This document shows positions 1-8,595 of a stretch of DNA of 32,237 nt, one piece after another; position 1 is the stretch's first letter, and each line of letters starts with the position of its first letter. Origin of the DNA: Chryseosolibacter indicum (lineage in GTDB: Bacteria > Bacteroidota > Bacteroidia > Cytophagales > Cyclobacteriaceae); contig NZ_JAHESD010000066.1 of NCBI RefSeq assembly GCF_018598585.1, positions 1 through 32,237 of the forward strand, written 5' to 3'. Made by a program: the position numbers and the translations under genes. The notes under the pieces were generated by a model. The model was not told the origin of the DNA, ran no database searches, and saw only the letters and a program-made list of their open reading frames with translations.

Positions 1-696
1 GGTAGTATTGCTCAGGTAATGAAGGAAATTTTCGATCAGAACGTTTTCATACTTTAATCCATAAGCTTTTGCACGGTGAAGCAAGTCATGATCTTCATGC
101 CCAATAGGCTCAAAACTTTCGTCGTAACCACCAAGTTCAATAAAGTTCTTCCTTGTTAAAACGATGCGACCTTCTGTTCCCCAGTAAGGAGACTTGCGAA
201 CATGCAGAATGGTATTATCACCCATTACGTGCATCTTATAATTTAGGTAGTATGCAAAATCCTTTCCGGTAAAATTATCGCCATCAAGGTTACAAACTAT
301 ATCTCCCTGTGCCACCTTATGAGCCAGATTTTTCGCAATAGAAGCATGAAAGAAATCAGGCCTGTCTGTATAATAATAATTTACTATTCCCCTTTCAATG
401 TATTTAGGGAGGGTTTTCTGTGCCCACTGATGAAGTTCATCTTTGGAATTATAGTTTAACAGTACAAATTCCACATTAGGATAATCAATATTGTCCTCAA
501 TGTTCTTTATGAAAGTTTTACGAAGGTGAAAGAACCTATTCATGCAGGTGGTGCAGAAGGAGACCTTACGTTTCTCTAAAGACGGATCATAGATTTCTGC
601 AGGTAACTTTTCTTCGTTGTAACGTCTTAACTTTAAATCACGAAAATCGCGAATAGCGCGCGTAATGGGATTAATTATTTGACGTAGTGCTTCCAT
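1..696 (-). CDS. Glycosyltransferase family 2, C-terminus cut by window edge
   Basis: An open frame runs on the minus strand from an ATG at 694-696 through base 1 without a stop, giving 232 visible residues. After a basic N-terminus, residues from about 45 show a GT-A-like start (VSFCTTCMNR), a strand with VEFVLLNYNS, and a DxD-type metal/sugar-nucleotide motif in NLDGDNF. Further on, GGYDE and GHEDHD resemble the acceptor-side region of the GT2/GT27-like 'galactosyltransferase' families. It probably transfers a sugar in the cytoplasm to a polysaccharide or glycolipid; donor and acceptor cannot be read from sequence. It lies 44 bases downstream of another GT2 gene on the same strand, so the two are probably co-transcribed. 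The family call is firm, the substrate unknown. Confidence 0.85.
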   Translation of the reverse strand, partial: MEALRQIINPITRAIRDFRDLKLRRYNEEKLPAEIYDPSLEKRKVSFCTTCMNRFFHLRKTFIKNIEDNIDYPNVEFVLLNYNSKDELHQWAQKTLPKYIERGIVNYYYTDRPDFFHASIAKNLAHKVAQGDIVCNLDGDNFTGKDFAYYLNYKMHVMGDNTILHVRKSPYWGTEGRIVLTRKNFIELGGYDESFEPIGHEDHDLLHRAKAYGLKYENVLIENFLHYLSNTT

Positions 697-740
697 AAAT
701 TATAATTAAGTATTCTTCTAAGATTGGCGACTGATGATTG

Positions 741-1673
741 CTAGTTCAAACCTTGCTCAGGCTCGCTTTGCTGTTTCTGTATTCTTCTTCTAAAGTATTT
801 TACTATAGCAGGGTCGTAGTTTTTAGTTTTTGTCACATCGTGAGGGGCTTGTGGATAGAAGTAATGCTGAATTCTTGAAAGTTCAAGCAAAGCCCTGCGG
901 GTAAACGCAGATAAAAGACTTCCTTCTTTCTGAAGTGTACGAGGAAGCGTCCATACAATGACAGAACGATCTCTCACCTGTTTGATCTTACCCATCTCCC
1001 TTAACTGGAAACAAAGCCTTCCGTCTTCTCCCCTAATGTGCTTAGGCACGAACCCAACCTTAAGGCCCATATCCTTAACGTATCCCATGCTCATACCCAA
1101 CGCGTTAATACAAGGGCGATTGAGGTGACGCGCCTCTACAATTACATTTCTTGCAGATTCGTATAAAGAAAATTTCCATCTGGGTTGCTCAGGAGTACCA
1201 AGAAAAGAATAGCGTCCGTAAATGCAGGCAACACCACTCTCTAGCAGTGCCCTTGTCATATTCTCAATCCACTTTGGGGGATAGAAACAATCCGCATCAG
1301 CCATTAGGATATACTTTCCTTTTGCATGCTCCTGCCCCAACTGACGTGCAGGCCCGCAACCAGCTTTCGGTTGAAACAGTGACTTGATCTTTAATCTATC
1401 TAATACTTCCTGCGTTCTGTCGGTTGAATTGTTGTTCACCACAATAATTTCAACCTTGTAGGATGTTTTATTTTTAGACAATGAATCAATAGTACGTATT
1501 AAGTTAACTTCCTCATTCTTTGCAGGAATTACAATGGACACGAACGGATCATCGGTGACTAATTTACTTAGGCGTTCATTTACTTCATTAAATAAGCTAT
1601 CAGGAATATCTTCAAGTTTATTATACGATAATAATTGCGTGTTGATCCAGGAAGGGTTTGTGAAAAAATTCAT
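741..1673 (-). CDS. Glycosyltransferase family 2
   Basis: The protein has 310 residues. The GT-A fold is visible: VSIVIPAKNEE at about residues 45-55, the nucleotide-binding segment VEIIVVNNNSTDRT, and the DxD motif in MADADCF (Asp126 and Asp128). GEDGRLC further on fits the acceptor or catalytic-base region. No signal peptide or clear membrane helix is seen, so it is probably a cytoplasmic or peripheral enzyme that adds a sugar to a lipid-linked or protein acceptor. The C-terminus is basic and Gln/Glu-rich. It is the first gene of a minus-strand pair with the partial glycosyltransferase downstream. The substrate is unknown; these two may be a detached part of a surface-polysaccharide locus. 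Confidence 0.9.
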   Translation of the reverse strand: MNFFTNPSWINTQLLSYNKLEDIPDSLFNEVNERLSKLVTDDPFVSIVIPAKNEEVNLIRTIDSLSKNKTSYKVEIIVVNNNSTDRTQEVLDRLKIKSLFQPKAGCGPARQLGQEHAKGKYILMADADCFYPPKWIENMTRALLESGVACIYGRYSFLGTPEQPRWKFSLYESARNVIVEARHLNRPCINALGMSMGYVKDMGLKVGFVPKHIRGEDGRLCFQLREMGKIKQVRDRSVIVWTLPRTLQKEGSLLSAFTRRALLELSRIQHYFYPQAPHDVTKTKNYDPAIVKYFRRRIQKQQSEPEQGLN

Positions 1674-2206
1674 ACTAGGACGTCTTTTAAAGGAGCTCTT
1701 GAGATACTACCTGTAAAAATTCTTATGCCTTATATTGAAATAGAAAAAGTTGAAATACTGCACACGATTTTCAATAGAATGCCGTCAAGATGTAGTGATG
1801 ATTTTCTACAAAAGTTGTTTAACTCATTACTGTGATTATTCTACAACTTTCTACAATGCTGGTCGGCTTAAAGAACCCAATAAGTGTTACTTAAGTTATG
1901 CCTTCACATGACTTCATAAAAGCGTGCTTTTATTGTAGGTTTTACCAAGATCAAAGTCTAGTAAACAGTATCGAGCAATATTATTAAAGAAATACTTCGA
2001 AATCGGATGCATTTAGCTAGGATTAGCTACAGGATTCGTTTGCTCAATCGTTTTACCAAACATTTAGCAATTATGAAAACGTTTGTGAACTCGTTTACTA
2101 AAATATTTTTTTAATTTTTCCTTGAAGGCATAACAAAATCTCTACTTTCGGCCCGCGCTACCCGAACGAGTGTAAGCGTGTTCAACCTAAACAAACAAAT
2201 TATAAG
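1674..2206. other. Intergenic region between divergent glycosyltransferase and susC
   Basis: These 533 bases separate divergent genes and must hold the start signals for both. No convincing gene is seen; the short open frames on the plus strand have no recognisable protein features. An 8-bp inverted repeat (AAAGTTGT at 1811-1818, ACAACTTT at 1843-1850) has a 24-base loop and is not a convincing terminator. The last 100 bases are AT-rich and hold the proposed susC promoter. No clear TAnnTTTG element was found for the minus-strand gene. Confidence 0.6.
2121..2150 (+). promoter_or_regulatory. Candidate susC promoter of the Bacteroidota type
   Basis: CTTG at 2121-2124 is followed after 18 bases by TACTTTCG at 2143-2150. 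This resembles the Bacteroidota primary-sigma consensus TTTG (-33) and TAnnTTTG (-7), with C for T at one position of the -7 box. Transcription would start near 2157, leaving an A-rich leader of about 50 bases before the susC ATG. The call rests on motif resemblance and position only. Confidence 0.4.
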
Positions 2207-5200
2207 ATGAAACAACTCTTAAAAAAATTAAGTGTAACAGTCTCGGTGCTGTTATTTTTTTGTTCATCCGTACTACAAGCCCAAGACAGAAATGTCACCG
2301 GAAATGTGCGTGATGAAAATGGACAACCTATCCCAGGTGTTAATGTTTTAATAAAAGGAACTTCGACAGGATCGGTAACAGACTTGGATGGAAGATTCAA
2401 TGTTAGTGGGATTAATGAGAATTCGGTTCTTGTATTCAGCTTTGTAGGATATCTATCTCAAGAAGTAACTGTCGGAACGCAGTCTTCATTTGATGTGTCC
2501 ATGAAGCCTGATATTACACAACTCGGAGAAGTTGTTGTTGTAGGTTATGGCGAACAAAAAAAGAGCCTTCTTACTGGAGCAATTTCATCTGTAAAAGCCG
2601 AAGAACTTCAAACAGTTTCTGTTGGCCGCGTTGATCAGGCTCTACAAGGCCGAACAGCGGGGGTAGCAATCACTCCTACTTCAGGTTCTCCTGGAAGTGG
2701 AACCAAGATCAGGATTCGCGGTACATCTTCAAATCAAAGTGCTGATCCACTATTTATTATCGATGGGGTCAGAACAGGAGCTTCAGGAATGGATTTTCTC
2801 TCTCCTAACGATATTGCGTCAATGGAAATCCTTAAAGATGCCGCATCTGCAGCAATCTACGGTGCGGAAGGAGCTAATGGAGTTGTTATTATAACTACAA
2901 AGAAAGGTCGTGCTAATACTTCAGAGATAACTTACAGTGGCCAATTTGGTATTCAATCTGTAAGACCCAATATGATGAAACTAATGAATGCACAACAATA
3001 TCAGCAATATATGGAAAAAGCTGGAGTTACGCCTAGGCCAACAGCTGCTGATGTTGCAGGTAAAGGAACAGATTGGTTTGATGAAATTTTTGACAATGCA
3101 CCACAACAAAGCCACTCTTTAAACTTCAGTGGTGGCACCGACAAATCAACCTATTTCATTGCCGGAAATCTTTTCCAACAAGAAGGAATTGCTGGTGGGG
3201 ATAAATCGCAGTTTAATCGTTATACTATAAGGATCAACACAAGTCACAAACTTAAAGAATGGCTTACAGTAGGTGAGAATTTATCCTACATCAACATTCA
3301 AAGAAGAGGTCTTTCAGAAGACAGTGAATATGGTTCTTTAGTTGGAAGTGCTCTTGCGCTCGACCCTACAACACCAGTTACATATGCCGGAGTAGAACCT
3401 GCAAATTATCCTCAACATGTTAAGGATGCTCTAACAGCAGGTCAGCCATTAGTTAAAGATCCAAATGGAAATTACTTTGGTATCTCTCCATACGTAAAAG
3501 GAGAATTTGGAAATCCAATCGCCAGGATTCAGGAAGCAAAAGGAAGAACTACTCAAAACAAACTTTTGGGCAACGTATATGCCGAAATTCGCCCTATAAA
3601 AGGATTGAAGTATACCACTCGTCTTAATCTAGATGCAGCTTTTCAGCGCAATCATAATTGGAATCCTAGACAATGGTATTCTAGTGAAAGCAATGTTTCT
3701 CTGGCAAATGGTTCAGATAACTGGGAAGAGTGGTATACCTGGCAATGGGAAAACTTTGCTGAATATAACAAATCTTTTGCTGATCATAACTTTACTTTGT
3801 TAGCAGGCGGATCATTGCAAAAATATTCTTACAATACTCTTAGCGGCTCATATGCTGATCTTTTTAGAGAAGAAGATAAATGGTCTTATGCCAGATACGT
3901 ACCTGATGCTACGGATAGAATTAGCAGCGATCTTTCCACGCAAACGCTTGCATCAGTATTTGGAAGACTAAATTATGATTACAAAGGAAAATACCTGTTT
4001 GCTGCAACTATTCGTCGTGATGGATCATCTAAATTAGCTAGCGGGCATCAGTGGGGCACATTTCCCTCAGTATCAGCTGGTTGGGTTGTTTCAAGCGAAG
4101 AGTTTTTTCCTGAAAACGTAGGCAACACTGTAAGTTTTATGAAGATTCGTGCTAGTTGGGGGCAAAATGGCAGTTTGTCTAATTTAAATCCTGGTCAATG
4201 GCAATCAGCTATCTCTACCAATGTAGGTGGAGTAATACGTTATCCGGACGCTTTAGGAACGTATCAGAGTGGGGCAGCGCCAACTCAACTTGAAAACCCC
4301 TATTTAACGTGGGAAACTAGCGAGCAACTAGATTTGGGCTTAGAACTTAGATTTATTGATGATAGGTTAGGATTTACCGTAGATTATTTTAATAAAATTA
4401 CTAGAGATTTAATTACCCCAGGTGCGCCTCCTGGATTTGCTGGCAATTCGCTTCCATTCTTCAACGGAGGAGAAATAACCAATAAAGGATTTGAATTTGA
4501 AGCATCTTATAGAGATAATGGTCAGAGCGCTTTAAAATATTCAATTTCGGCAAACCTAACTACCCTTAGCAATGAGGTTACTTACTTAGACAGAAGTGTT
4601 AAACAACTTTCTGGGACGAATGTAGGGACGAGCTGGGGAAGCGCTACGCTATTCAAAGAAGGTTTTCCTGTATGGTTCTTTAATGGCTATGCCACTGAGG
4701 GAATATTCCAAAATCAAACACAGATCGACGCTTATAAAGAAAAAATAACAGGTGGTTATACTCCTGCTCTTGGGTATCCGATAATCAAAGACATCAACAA
4801 TGATGGACAAATTAATGAAAGTGATTTCACAATCATTGGCAGTCCTCAACCGGACTTCTATTATGGTGGACGTATTACATTAGGCTATAAGGGATTTGAT
4901 CTACTAGTTTTCGTTCAAGGTCAGCATGGAAATGACATTTTAATGGGATTCAACCGAACCGACCGACCGACAGCTAATAAACCTGCCTTCTTTTATGAGG
5001 ATCAATGGAACGGTGAAAACTCAACTAACATCTGGTTTACAGCTAATACATCTGACTCAAAGATTTATAGCAGCGACTACATGATCTTCAATGGTTCATA
5101 TGCCCGTGTTCGTCAATTACAACTAGGGTATACGTTACCTGGATCTATTGCCGAGAATTTGAGAGTTAGAAATGTACGAGCTTACGTATCTTTTGACAAC

Positions 5201-5332
5201 TATTTTACCTTCACAAAATATCCAGGAATTGATCCAGAAGCCGGAAGTAACAATAATAACAGCCAGGGTATTGATAGAGGGGTTTATCCTATTCCAAGGA
5301 CTTTCCTGGCAGGCCTAACATTCACATTCTAA
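2207..5332 (+). CDS. SusC/RagA-family TonB-dependent outer-membrane transporter
   Basis: The 1041-residue protein has a signal peptide (about 1-26, ending LQAQ), a CarboxypepD-regulatory-like domain (about 28-105: GNVRDENGQPIPGVNV), then the linker VVVVGYGEQKK and a TonB plug (about 115-225: QGRTAGV, IRIRGT, FIIDGV, EILKDAASAAIYG, GVVIITTKKG). The rest is a 22-strand-type beta barrel ending in LTFTF, with a terminal Phe expected for Bam-dependent insertion. Members of this family import oligosaccharides, peptides or other large nutrients across the outer membrane with a SusD lipoprotein lid, powered by TonB-ExbBD. The susD gene starts 22 bases downstream. No glycoside hydrolase, regulator or sensor lies next to the pair, so the ligand cannot be guessed. 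The A-rich leader and ATG at 2207, directly before the signal peptide, support this start. Confidence 0.97.
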   Translation: MKQLLKKLSVTVSVLLFFCSSVLQAQDRNVTGNVRDENGQPIPGVNVLIKGTSTGSVTDLDGRFNVSGINENSVLVFSFVGYLSQEVTVGTQSSFDVSMKPDITQLGEVVVVGYGEQKKSLLTGAISSVKAEELQTVSVGRVDQALQGRTAGVAITPTSGSPGSGTKIRIRGTSSNQSADPLFIIDGVRTGASGMDFLSPNDIASMEILKDAASAAIYGAEGANGVVIITTKKGRANTSEITYSGQFGIQSVRPNMMKLMNAQQYQQYMEKAGVTPRPTAADVAGKGTDWFDEIFDNAPQQSHSLNFSGGTDKSTYFIAGNLFQQEGIAGGDKSQFNRYTIRINTSHKLKEWLTVGENLSYINIQRRGLSEDSEYGSLVGSALALDPTTPVTYAGVEPANYPQHVKDALTAGQPLVKDPNGNYFGISPYVKGEFGNPIARIQEAKGRTTQNKLLGNVYAEIRPIKGLKYTTRLNLDAAFQRNHNWNPRQWYSSESNVSLANGSDNWEEWYTWQWENFAEYNKSFADHNFTLLAGGSLQKYSYNTLSGSYADLFREEDKWSYARYVPDATDRISSDLSTQTLASVFGRLNYDYKGKYLFAATIRRDGSSKLASGHQWGTFPSVSAGWVVSSEEFFPENVGNTVSFMKIRASWGQNGSLSNLNPGQWQSAISTNVGGVIRYPDALGTYQSGAAPTQLENPYLTWETSEQLDLGLELRFIDDRLGFTVDYFNKITRDLITPGAPPGFAGNSLPFFNGGEITNKGFEFEASYRDNGQSALKYSISANLTTLSNEVTYLDRSVKQLSGTNVGTSWGSATLFKEGFPVWFFNGYATEGIFQNQTQIDAYKEKITGGYTPALGYPIIKDINNDGQINESDFTIIGSPQPDFYYGGRITLGYKGFDLLVFVQGQHGNDILMGFNRTDRPTANKPAFFYEDQWNGENSTNIWFTANTSDSKIYSSDYMIFNGSYARVRQLQLGYTLPGSIAENLRVRNVRAYVSFDNYFTFTKYPGIDPEAGSNNNNSQGIDRGVYPIPRTFLAGLTFTF

Positions 5333-5354
5333 AACCTTCAACTTACGAATAGTC

Positions 5355-6878
5355 ATGAAAAAATTTATTATAAAATTTTGCACTGGACTTGTCTTCATTT
5401 TAAGTCTAGCATCATGTGATGATTTTTTAGATCAAACTGTTCAAGGGCAGTTGCTTGAAAATGAGTTTTATCTTAGCGATCAAGACGCACTTCAAGCTGT
5501 AAATGCAACGTATGATATTCTTGGAGCTGAATACAATACCGCTTGGAACAGTCTTTATCTACTAAAAACGTTACCTTCAGATGAAAGCAATGCAGGTGGT
5601 GCAAATAATGGTGATCAACCCGGTTATCAAACTCTCGATGACTTTACGTTAGGTTCTCTAAATGACAAAGTTGTTGCTATTTGGGCTAACCTTTATGCTA
5701 CCGTTTATCGTGCTAATAAGGTTATTAATAACGTTAAACCTGAGAACGATCTTCGCAAACGTGTTATCGCAGAAGCTAAGGTGTTAAGGGCTTTTGCCTA
5801 TTTTGAACTTGTATCTCTTTGGGGTGAAGTTCCATTGGTTTTAGAGGAAGTTGATGCTAGTAAGTATGCAAGTACAGGACGAGTGGAAAAACAAGCTATT
5901 TACACTCAAATCGAAACTGACTTGACTGAAGCAATCGCAATTCTTCCTATGAAGAGTCAGTATAGTGCCGGAGATAAGTTTAGATGGTCTAAAGGTGCTG
6001 CCCAGGCACTTCTTGGCAAAGCTCACTTGTATCAAGAAGAATGGGCAAACGCTGTTACGCAATTTAATTATGTGATTAGTTCTAATGAGTATGCTTTGGA
6101 AGATTCAGTCCAACATGTATTTGCGAAATCAGGCGAATTTGGAATTGAATCACTGTTTGAACTATCCTTTGTGAATACCGAGAAATATGATTGGGGTAAT
6201 TTTCCATGGAGTGCTAAGCCGGAAAGCAATATCCATATCCAATTAATGGGGCCCCGCTCTGATTACTATAAACCTATGAATGGTGACTCTTTAACTGGTG
6301 GATGGGGAATGAATGTCGCCAAGAAGAAAATTTATGATGCCTTTGTTGCCTCAGGTGATGAGAACAGGAGAAAGGTTACTGTATTCTCTGTAGCAGAGCT
6401 TAAAGCAAATGGAGGGGATTGGACAACCGATAATTCATGGGATTTCGAAGGCTACTGGCAACGCAAGTATGGATCGTTTTCTAAACAAACTGGCACCCCT
6501 ACTCCAGAATTAAACTACGGAACAAACTTCAGACTTATTCGTTACGCTGACGTATTGTTGATGGCTGCAGAAGCTAATTATCGTAATGGAGATGAGGGTA
6601 CGGCAAGAACACTGATCAATACAGTTAGACAAAGAAAAGGAACCAGCCTTCCGCCTATTGACAATAGCGTTACAGGCAATGCATTATTTCAAGCTTTAGT
6701 TACTGAGCGCCAGTTAGAGCTTGCATTTGAAGGATTCCGATTCCTGGATCTTGTTCGCTGGGGATTAGCAGAACAGGAACTAGGTTCTCTTGGATTTCAA
6801 AAGGGTAAGCACGAGGTTATGCCTATACCTTACGTTGATGCGACCTCTTATGGCTTACCTCAAAACGACGGATATTAA
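5355..6878 (+). CDS. SusD/RagB-family nutrient-binding outer-membrane lipoprotein
   Basis: The 507-residue protein starts with a lipoprotein signal ending LSLASC, so lipidated Cys21 would be the mature N-terminus. Hallmarks of the family are present: LRAFAYFELVSLWGEVPLV in the TPR-like N-terminal half, RLIRYADVLLMAAEANYR, and near the C-terminus RQLELAFEGFRFLDLVRWG, which is almost diagnostic. SusD proteins form the hinged lid over a SusC barrel and bind the substrate at the cell surface. The gene follows susC by 22 bases and is closed by a strong terminator, so the two form a simple two-gene operon. The substrate is unknown; no carbohydrate-active enzyme is adjacent. Confidence 0.97.
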   Translation: MKKFIIKFCTGLVFILSLASCDDFLDQTVQGQLLENEFYLSDQDALQAVNATYDILGAEYNTAWNSLYLLKTLPSDESNAGGANNGDQPGYQTLDDFTLGSLNDKVVAIWANLYATVYRANKVINNVKPENDLRKRVIAEAKVLRAFAYFELVSLWGEVPLVLEEVDASKYASTGRVEKQAIYTQIETDLTEAIAILPMKSQYSAGDKFRWSKGAAQALLGKAHLYQEEWANAVTQFNYVISSNEYALEDSVQHVFAKSGEFGIESLFELSFVNTEKYDWGNFPWSAKPESNIHIQLMGPRSDYYKPMNGDSLTGGWGMNVAKKKIYDAFVASGDENRRKVTVFSVAELKANGGDWTTDNSWDFEGYWQRKYGSFSKQTGTPTPELNYGTNFRLIRYADVLLMAAEANYRNGDEGTARTLINTVRQRKGTSLPPIDNSVTGNALFQALVTERQLELAFEGFRFLDLVRWGLAEQELGSLGFQKGKHEVMPIPYVDATSYGLPQNDGY

Positions 6879-6905
6879 TTGTATTACGCTTTAAAAGAAC
6901 ATTAC

Positions 6906-6936
6906 AAGGTTGCCATTATATGTGGCAACCTTTTTT
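6906..6936 (+). terminator. Rho-independent terminator of the susCD operon
   Basis: A perfect 10-bp stem, AAGGTTGCCA (6906-6915) with TGGCAACCTT (6923-6932), encloses a 7-base loop and runs directly into TTTTTT (6931-6936). It lies 27 bases after the susD stop codon and points the same way. Confidence 0.92.
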
Positions 6937-7023
6937 CTTATATACACACTTTTAAGGGCTTGTAGAACGTAAATTTTAATTGAATAAAGGATTACGAATC
7001 AATGCCGTCGGATTACTTAAAAT

Positions 7024-7059
7024 AAAAACCGGAACTTCTGAATAATTCAAAAATTCCGG
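7024..7059 (-). terminator. Probable terminator downstream of tRNA-Arg
   Basis: On the minus strand, CCGGAA (complement of 7054-7059) can pair with TTCCGG (complement of 7029-7034). An inner TGAA/TTCA pair lies at 7039-7042 and 7046-7049, separated from the outer stem by a mostly unpaired internal loop. The hairpin is followed by TTTTT (complement of 7024-7028). It starts two bases past the tRNA CCA end, which fits termination of the tRNA transcript. Confidence 0.75.
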
Positions 7060-7061
7060 AA

Positions 7062-7136
7062 TGGTAGTCCCGAGAGGAATCGAACCTCCATCAAAAGTTT
7101 AGGAAACTCCTATTCTATCCATTGAACTACGGGACC
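7062..7136 (-). tRNA. tRNA-Arg (anticodon CCU)
   Basis: The minus-strand sequence folds as a complete cloverleaf. The acceptor stem pairs GGTCCCG with CGGGACT (first pair G-U). The D stem is GTTC/GAAT. The anticodon stem GGAGT/ACTTT carries the loop TTCCTAA, so the anticodon is CCT (complement of 7101-7103), which reads AGG. A 4-base variable loop and a T stem GGAGG/CCTCT with loop TTCGATT follow. A discriminator A and the CCA end (complement of 7062-7064) are encoded. A possible -7 box TAGTATTG (complement of 7157-7164) just upstream could serve as its own promoter; otherwise it may be transcribed with hflX, which ends 60 bases upstream. Confidence 0.95.
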
Positions 7137-7146
7137 GGCTTTTTCT

Positions 7147-7180
7147 TTTCAGACCACAATACTATTAAAGTTGTCTGAAA
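7147..7180. repeat. Inverted repeat between hflX and tRNA-Arg
   Basis: TTTCAGAC (7147-7154) and GTCTGAAA (7173-7180) form an 8-bp inverted repeat with an 18-base loop. Flanking T-rich and A-rich tracts (from about 7137 and to about 7194) extend the symmetry imperfectly. Neither strand has a T-tract directly after the stem, so it does not look like an ordinary terminator. It could be a processing hairpin between hflX and the tRNA, or chance symmetry in AT-rich DNA. Confidence 0.45.
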
Positions 7181-7196
7181 TTAAAAAAAGAACCTT

Positions 7197-8420
7197 CTAT
7201 GGATTTAAGCTTTCCCCAACATTTATATCATTTATTTGGTCGTAGGTATCAGAAGGAAGATAGTTCGGATAAATCTGCATGTGTTTTTTCTTAACCTCTT
7301 CAAACAGAATCTGTTTCAATTCATTAATATTTTCCCTGGCAGTGGCAGATATGCACACAATATTCTGAAACCTAAGTTCCCGATACCTCCCAAGCATCTC
7401 ATTTAAGTTGATATCCGGATGTTGTTTTTTGAATAAATCAATTTTATTCAAAATTAAAATAGTAGGTATGTTAGCAGCCCCTATATCAGCAAGAGTTTTT
7501 GAAACAACTTCAATCTGATTGTCATGAAAAGGATGAGCTATATCAACCACGTGCAATAAGATATCCGCCTCTTTTACCTCGCTCAAAGTAGATTTAAAAG
7601 ACTCAATAAGATGGTGAGGTAATTTCCTGATAAAACCGACCGTATCTGATAAAAGAAATGGAATGTTTTCTAGAGAAACCTTACGTACGGTAGAATCTAC
7701 AGTTGCAAACAACTTATTCTCAGCAAGAAGATCAGTCTTAGATAGTAAATTCATAAGCGTTGATTTGCCTACGTTGGTATAACCTACCAGTGCTACCCTC
7801 ACAATATTACCTCTTGACTTGCGCTGCGTTTCCCTTTGCCTTTCTATCTTTTCCAGCTGGTCTTTTAACAGCGTTATTCTATACCTGATATTTCTACGGT
7901 CGGTTTCTATCTCACGTTCACCCGCACCACCACGTGTTCCCGTTCCCCCGCGTTGTCTTTCAAGGTGAGTCCATAACCTTGTTAACCGTGGGAGCAGATA
8001 TTGATATCTTGCAAGCTCAACTTGTGTCCGTGCCTGGGCTGTTTGTGCTCTGAACAGGAATATGTCTAGGATAAGAAGACTTCGATCGTATATTTTAATA
8101 TTATATTCCTGTGCATCCTTAGGATTTAACTCACGTTCGAGGTTTCTCAGTTGTGATGGAGAAAGGTCATCGTCGAAAACAACATTCTTTACTTTATTAC
8201 CGTGTACATAGTTTTTTATCTCTTCCAACTTTCCTTTTCCTACAAAAAATCTTGAATCAGGATGAGGTAGGTTTTGTACAAATTGATGTATTGTATGTAT
8301 ACCAGCAGTCTCCGACAGAAAAGCGAGTTCGTCCAAGTGTTCCTGGGTTTCCTGCATACCTCGTGGGCTGCCAAGAGCGACCAACACAGAAGTATTATAA
8401 TTATTTATTTCTTCAGCCAT
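7197..8420 (-). CDS. hflX: Ribosome-associated GTPase HflX
   Basis: The 407-residue protein matches HflX throughout. An N-terminal domain (about 10-115, with VGKGKLEEI and VVFDDDLSPSQLRNLE) is followed by the family's basic, glycine-rich helical linker (about 150-200, ERQRGGTGTRGGAGERE). The Obg-type GTPase domain shows G1 GYTNVGKST (213-221), G3 DTVGF (259-263) and G4 NKID (325-328). HflX is a cytoplasmic GTPase that binds 50S or stalled 70S ribosomes and helps split or rescue them under stress. The C-terminal tail is short. It is transcribed alone or with the downstream tRNA-Arg, and lies head to head with the polysaccharide operon. It is not next to hfq here, as it is in proteobacteria. 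Confidence 0.96.
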   Translation of the reverse strand: MAEEINNYNTSVLVALGSPRGMQETQEHLDELAFLSETAGIHTIHQFVQNLPHPDSRFFVGKGKLEEIKNYVHGNKVKNVVFDDDLSPSQLRNLERELNPKDAQEYNIKIYDRSLLILDIFLFRAQTAQARTQVELARYQYLLPRLTRLWTHLERQRGGTGTRGGAGEREIETDRRNIRYRITLLKDQLEKIERQRETQRKSRGNIVRVALVGYTNVGKSTLMNLLSKTDLLAENKLFATVDSTVRKVSLENIPFLLSDTVGFIRKLPHHLIESFKSTLSEVKEADILLHVVDIAHPFHDNQIEVVSKTLADIGAANIPTILILNKIDLFKKQHPDINLNEMLGRYRELRFQNIVCISATARENINELKQILFEEVKKKHMQIYPNYLPSDTYDQINDINVGESLNP

Positions 8421-8595
8421 TTACCTTTAAAAAAAGAACAGTATTAACGTATTGAAATGAGACTAGGTTTCCAAATTCAGGACTAATCTACTTAATTCTG
8501 GCTTCCCTTTCTTATAAAAAGCCCCTCCTAAGTTAATTTGATCAATCCTTTTAAAATGGCTGACTCTTTGAATAAGCTTAGCCAAATACTCACTG

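Noticed and set aside
1811-1850. 8-bp inverted repeat AAAGTTGT/ACAACTTT in the gap before susC, considered as terminator or operator
   Set aside because: The 24-base loop and lack of a T-tract exclude a usual terminator, and there is no regulator nearby to support an operator.
4958-4971. ACCG tandem repeat (3.5 copies) inside susC that could suggest phase variation by slippage
   Set aside because: Too few copies for slipped-strand switching; it simply encodes the segment NRTDRPT in a conserved part of the gene.
8533-8540. TTAATTTG considered as -7 box for the polysaccharide operon
   Set aside because: It mismatches the consensus at the second position and has no clear -33 partner, so it is only mentioned under the gene.
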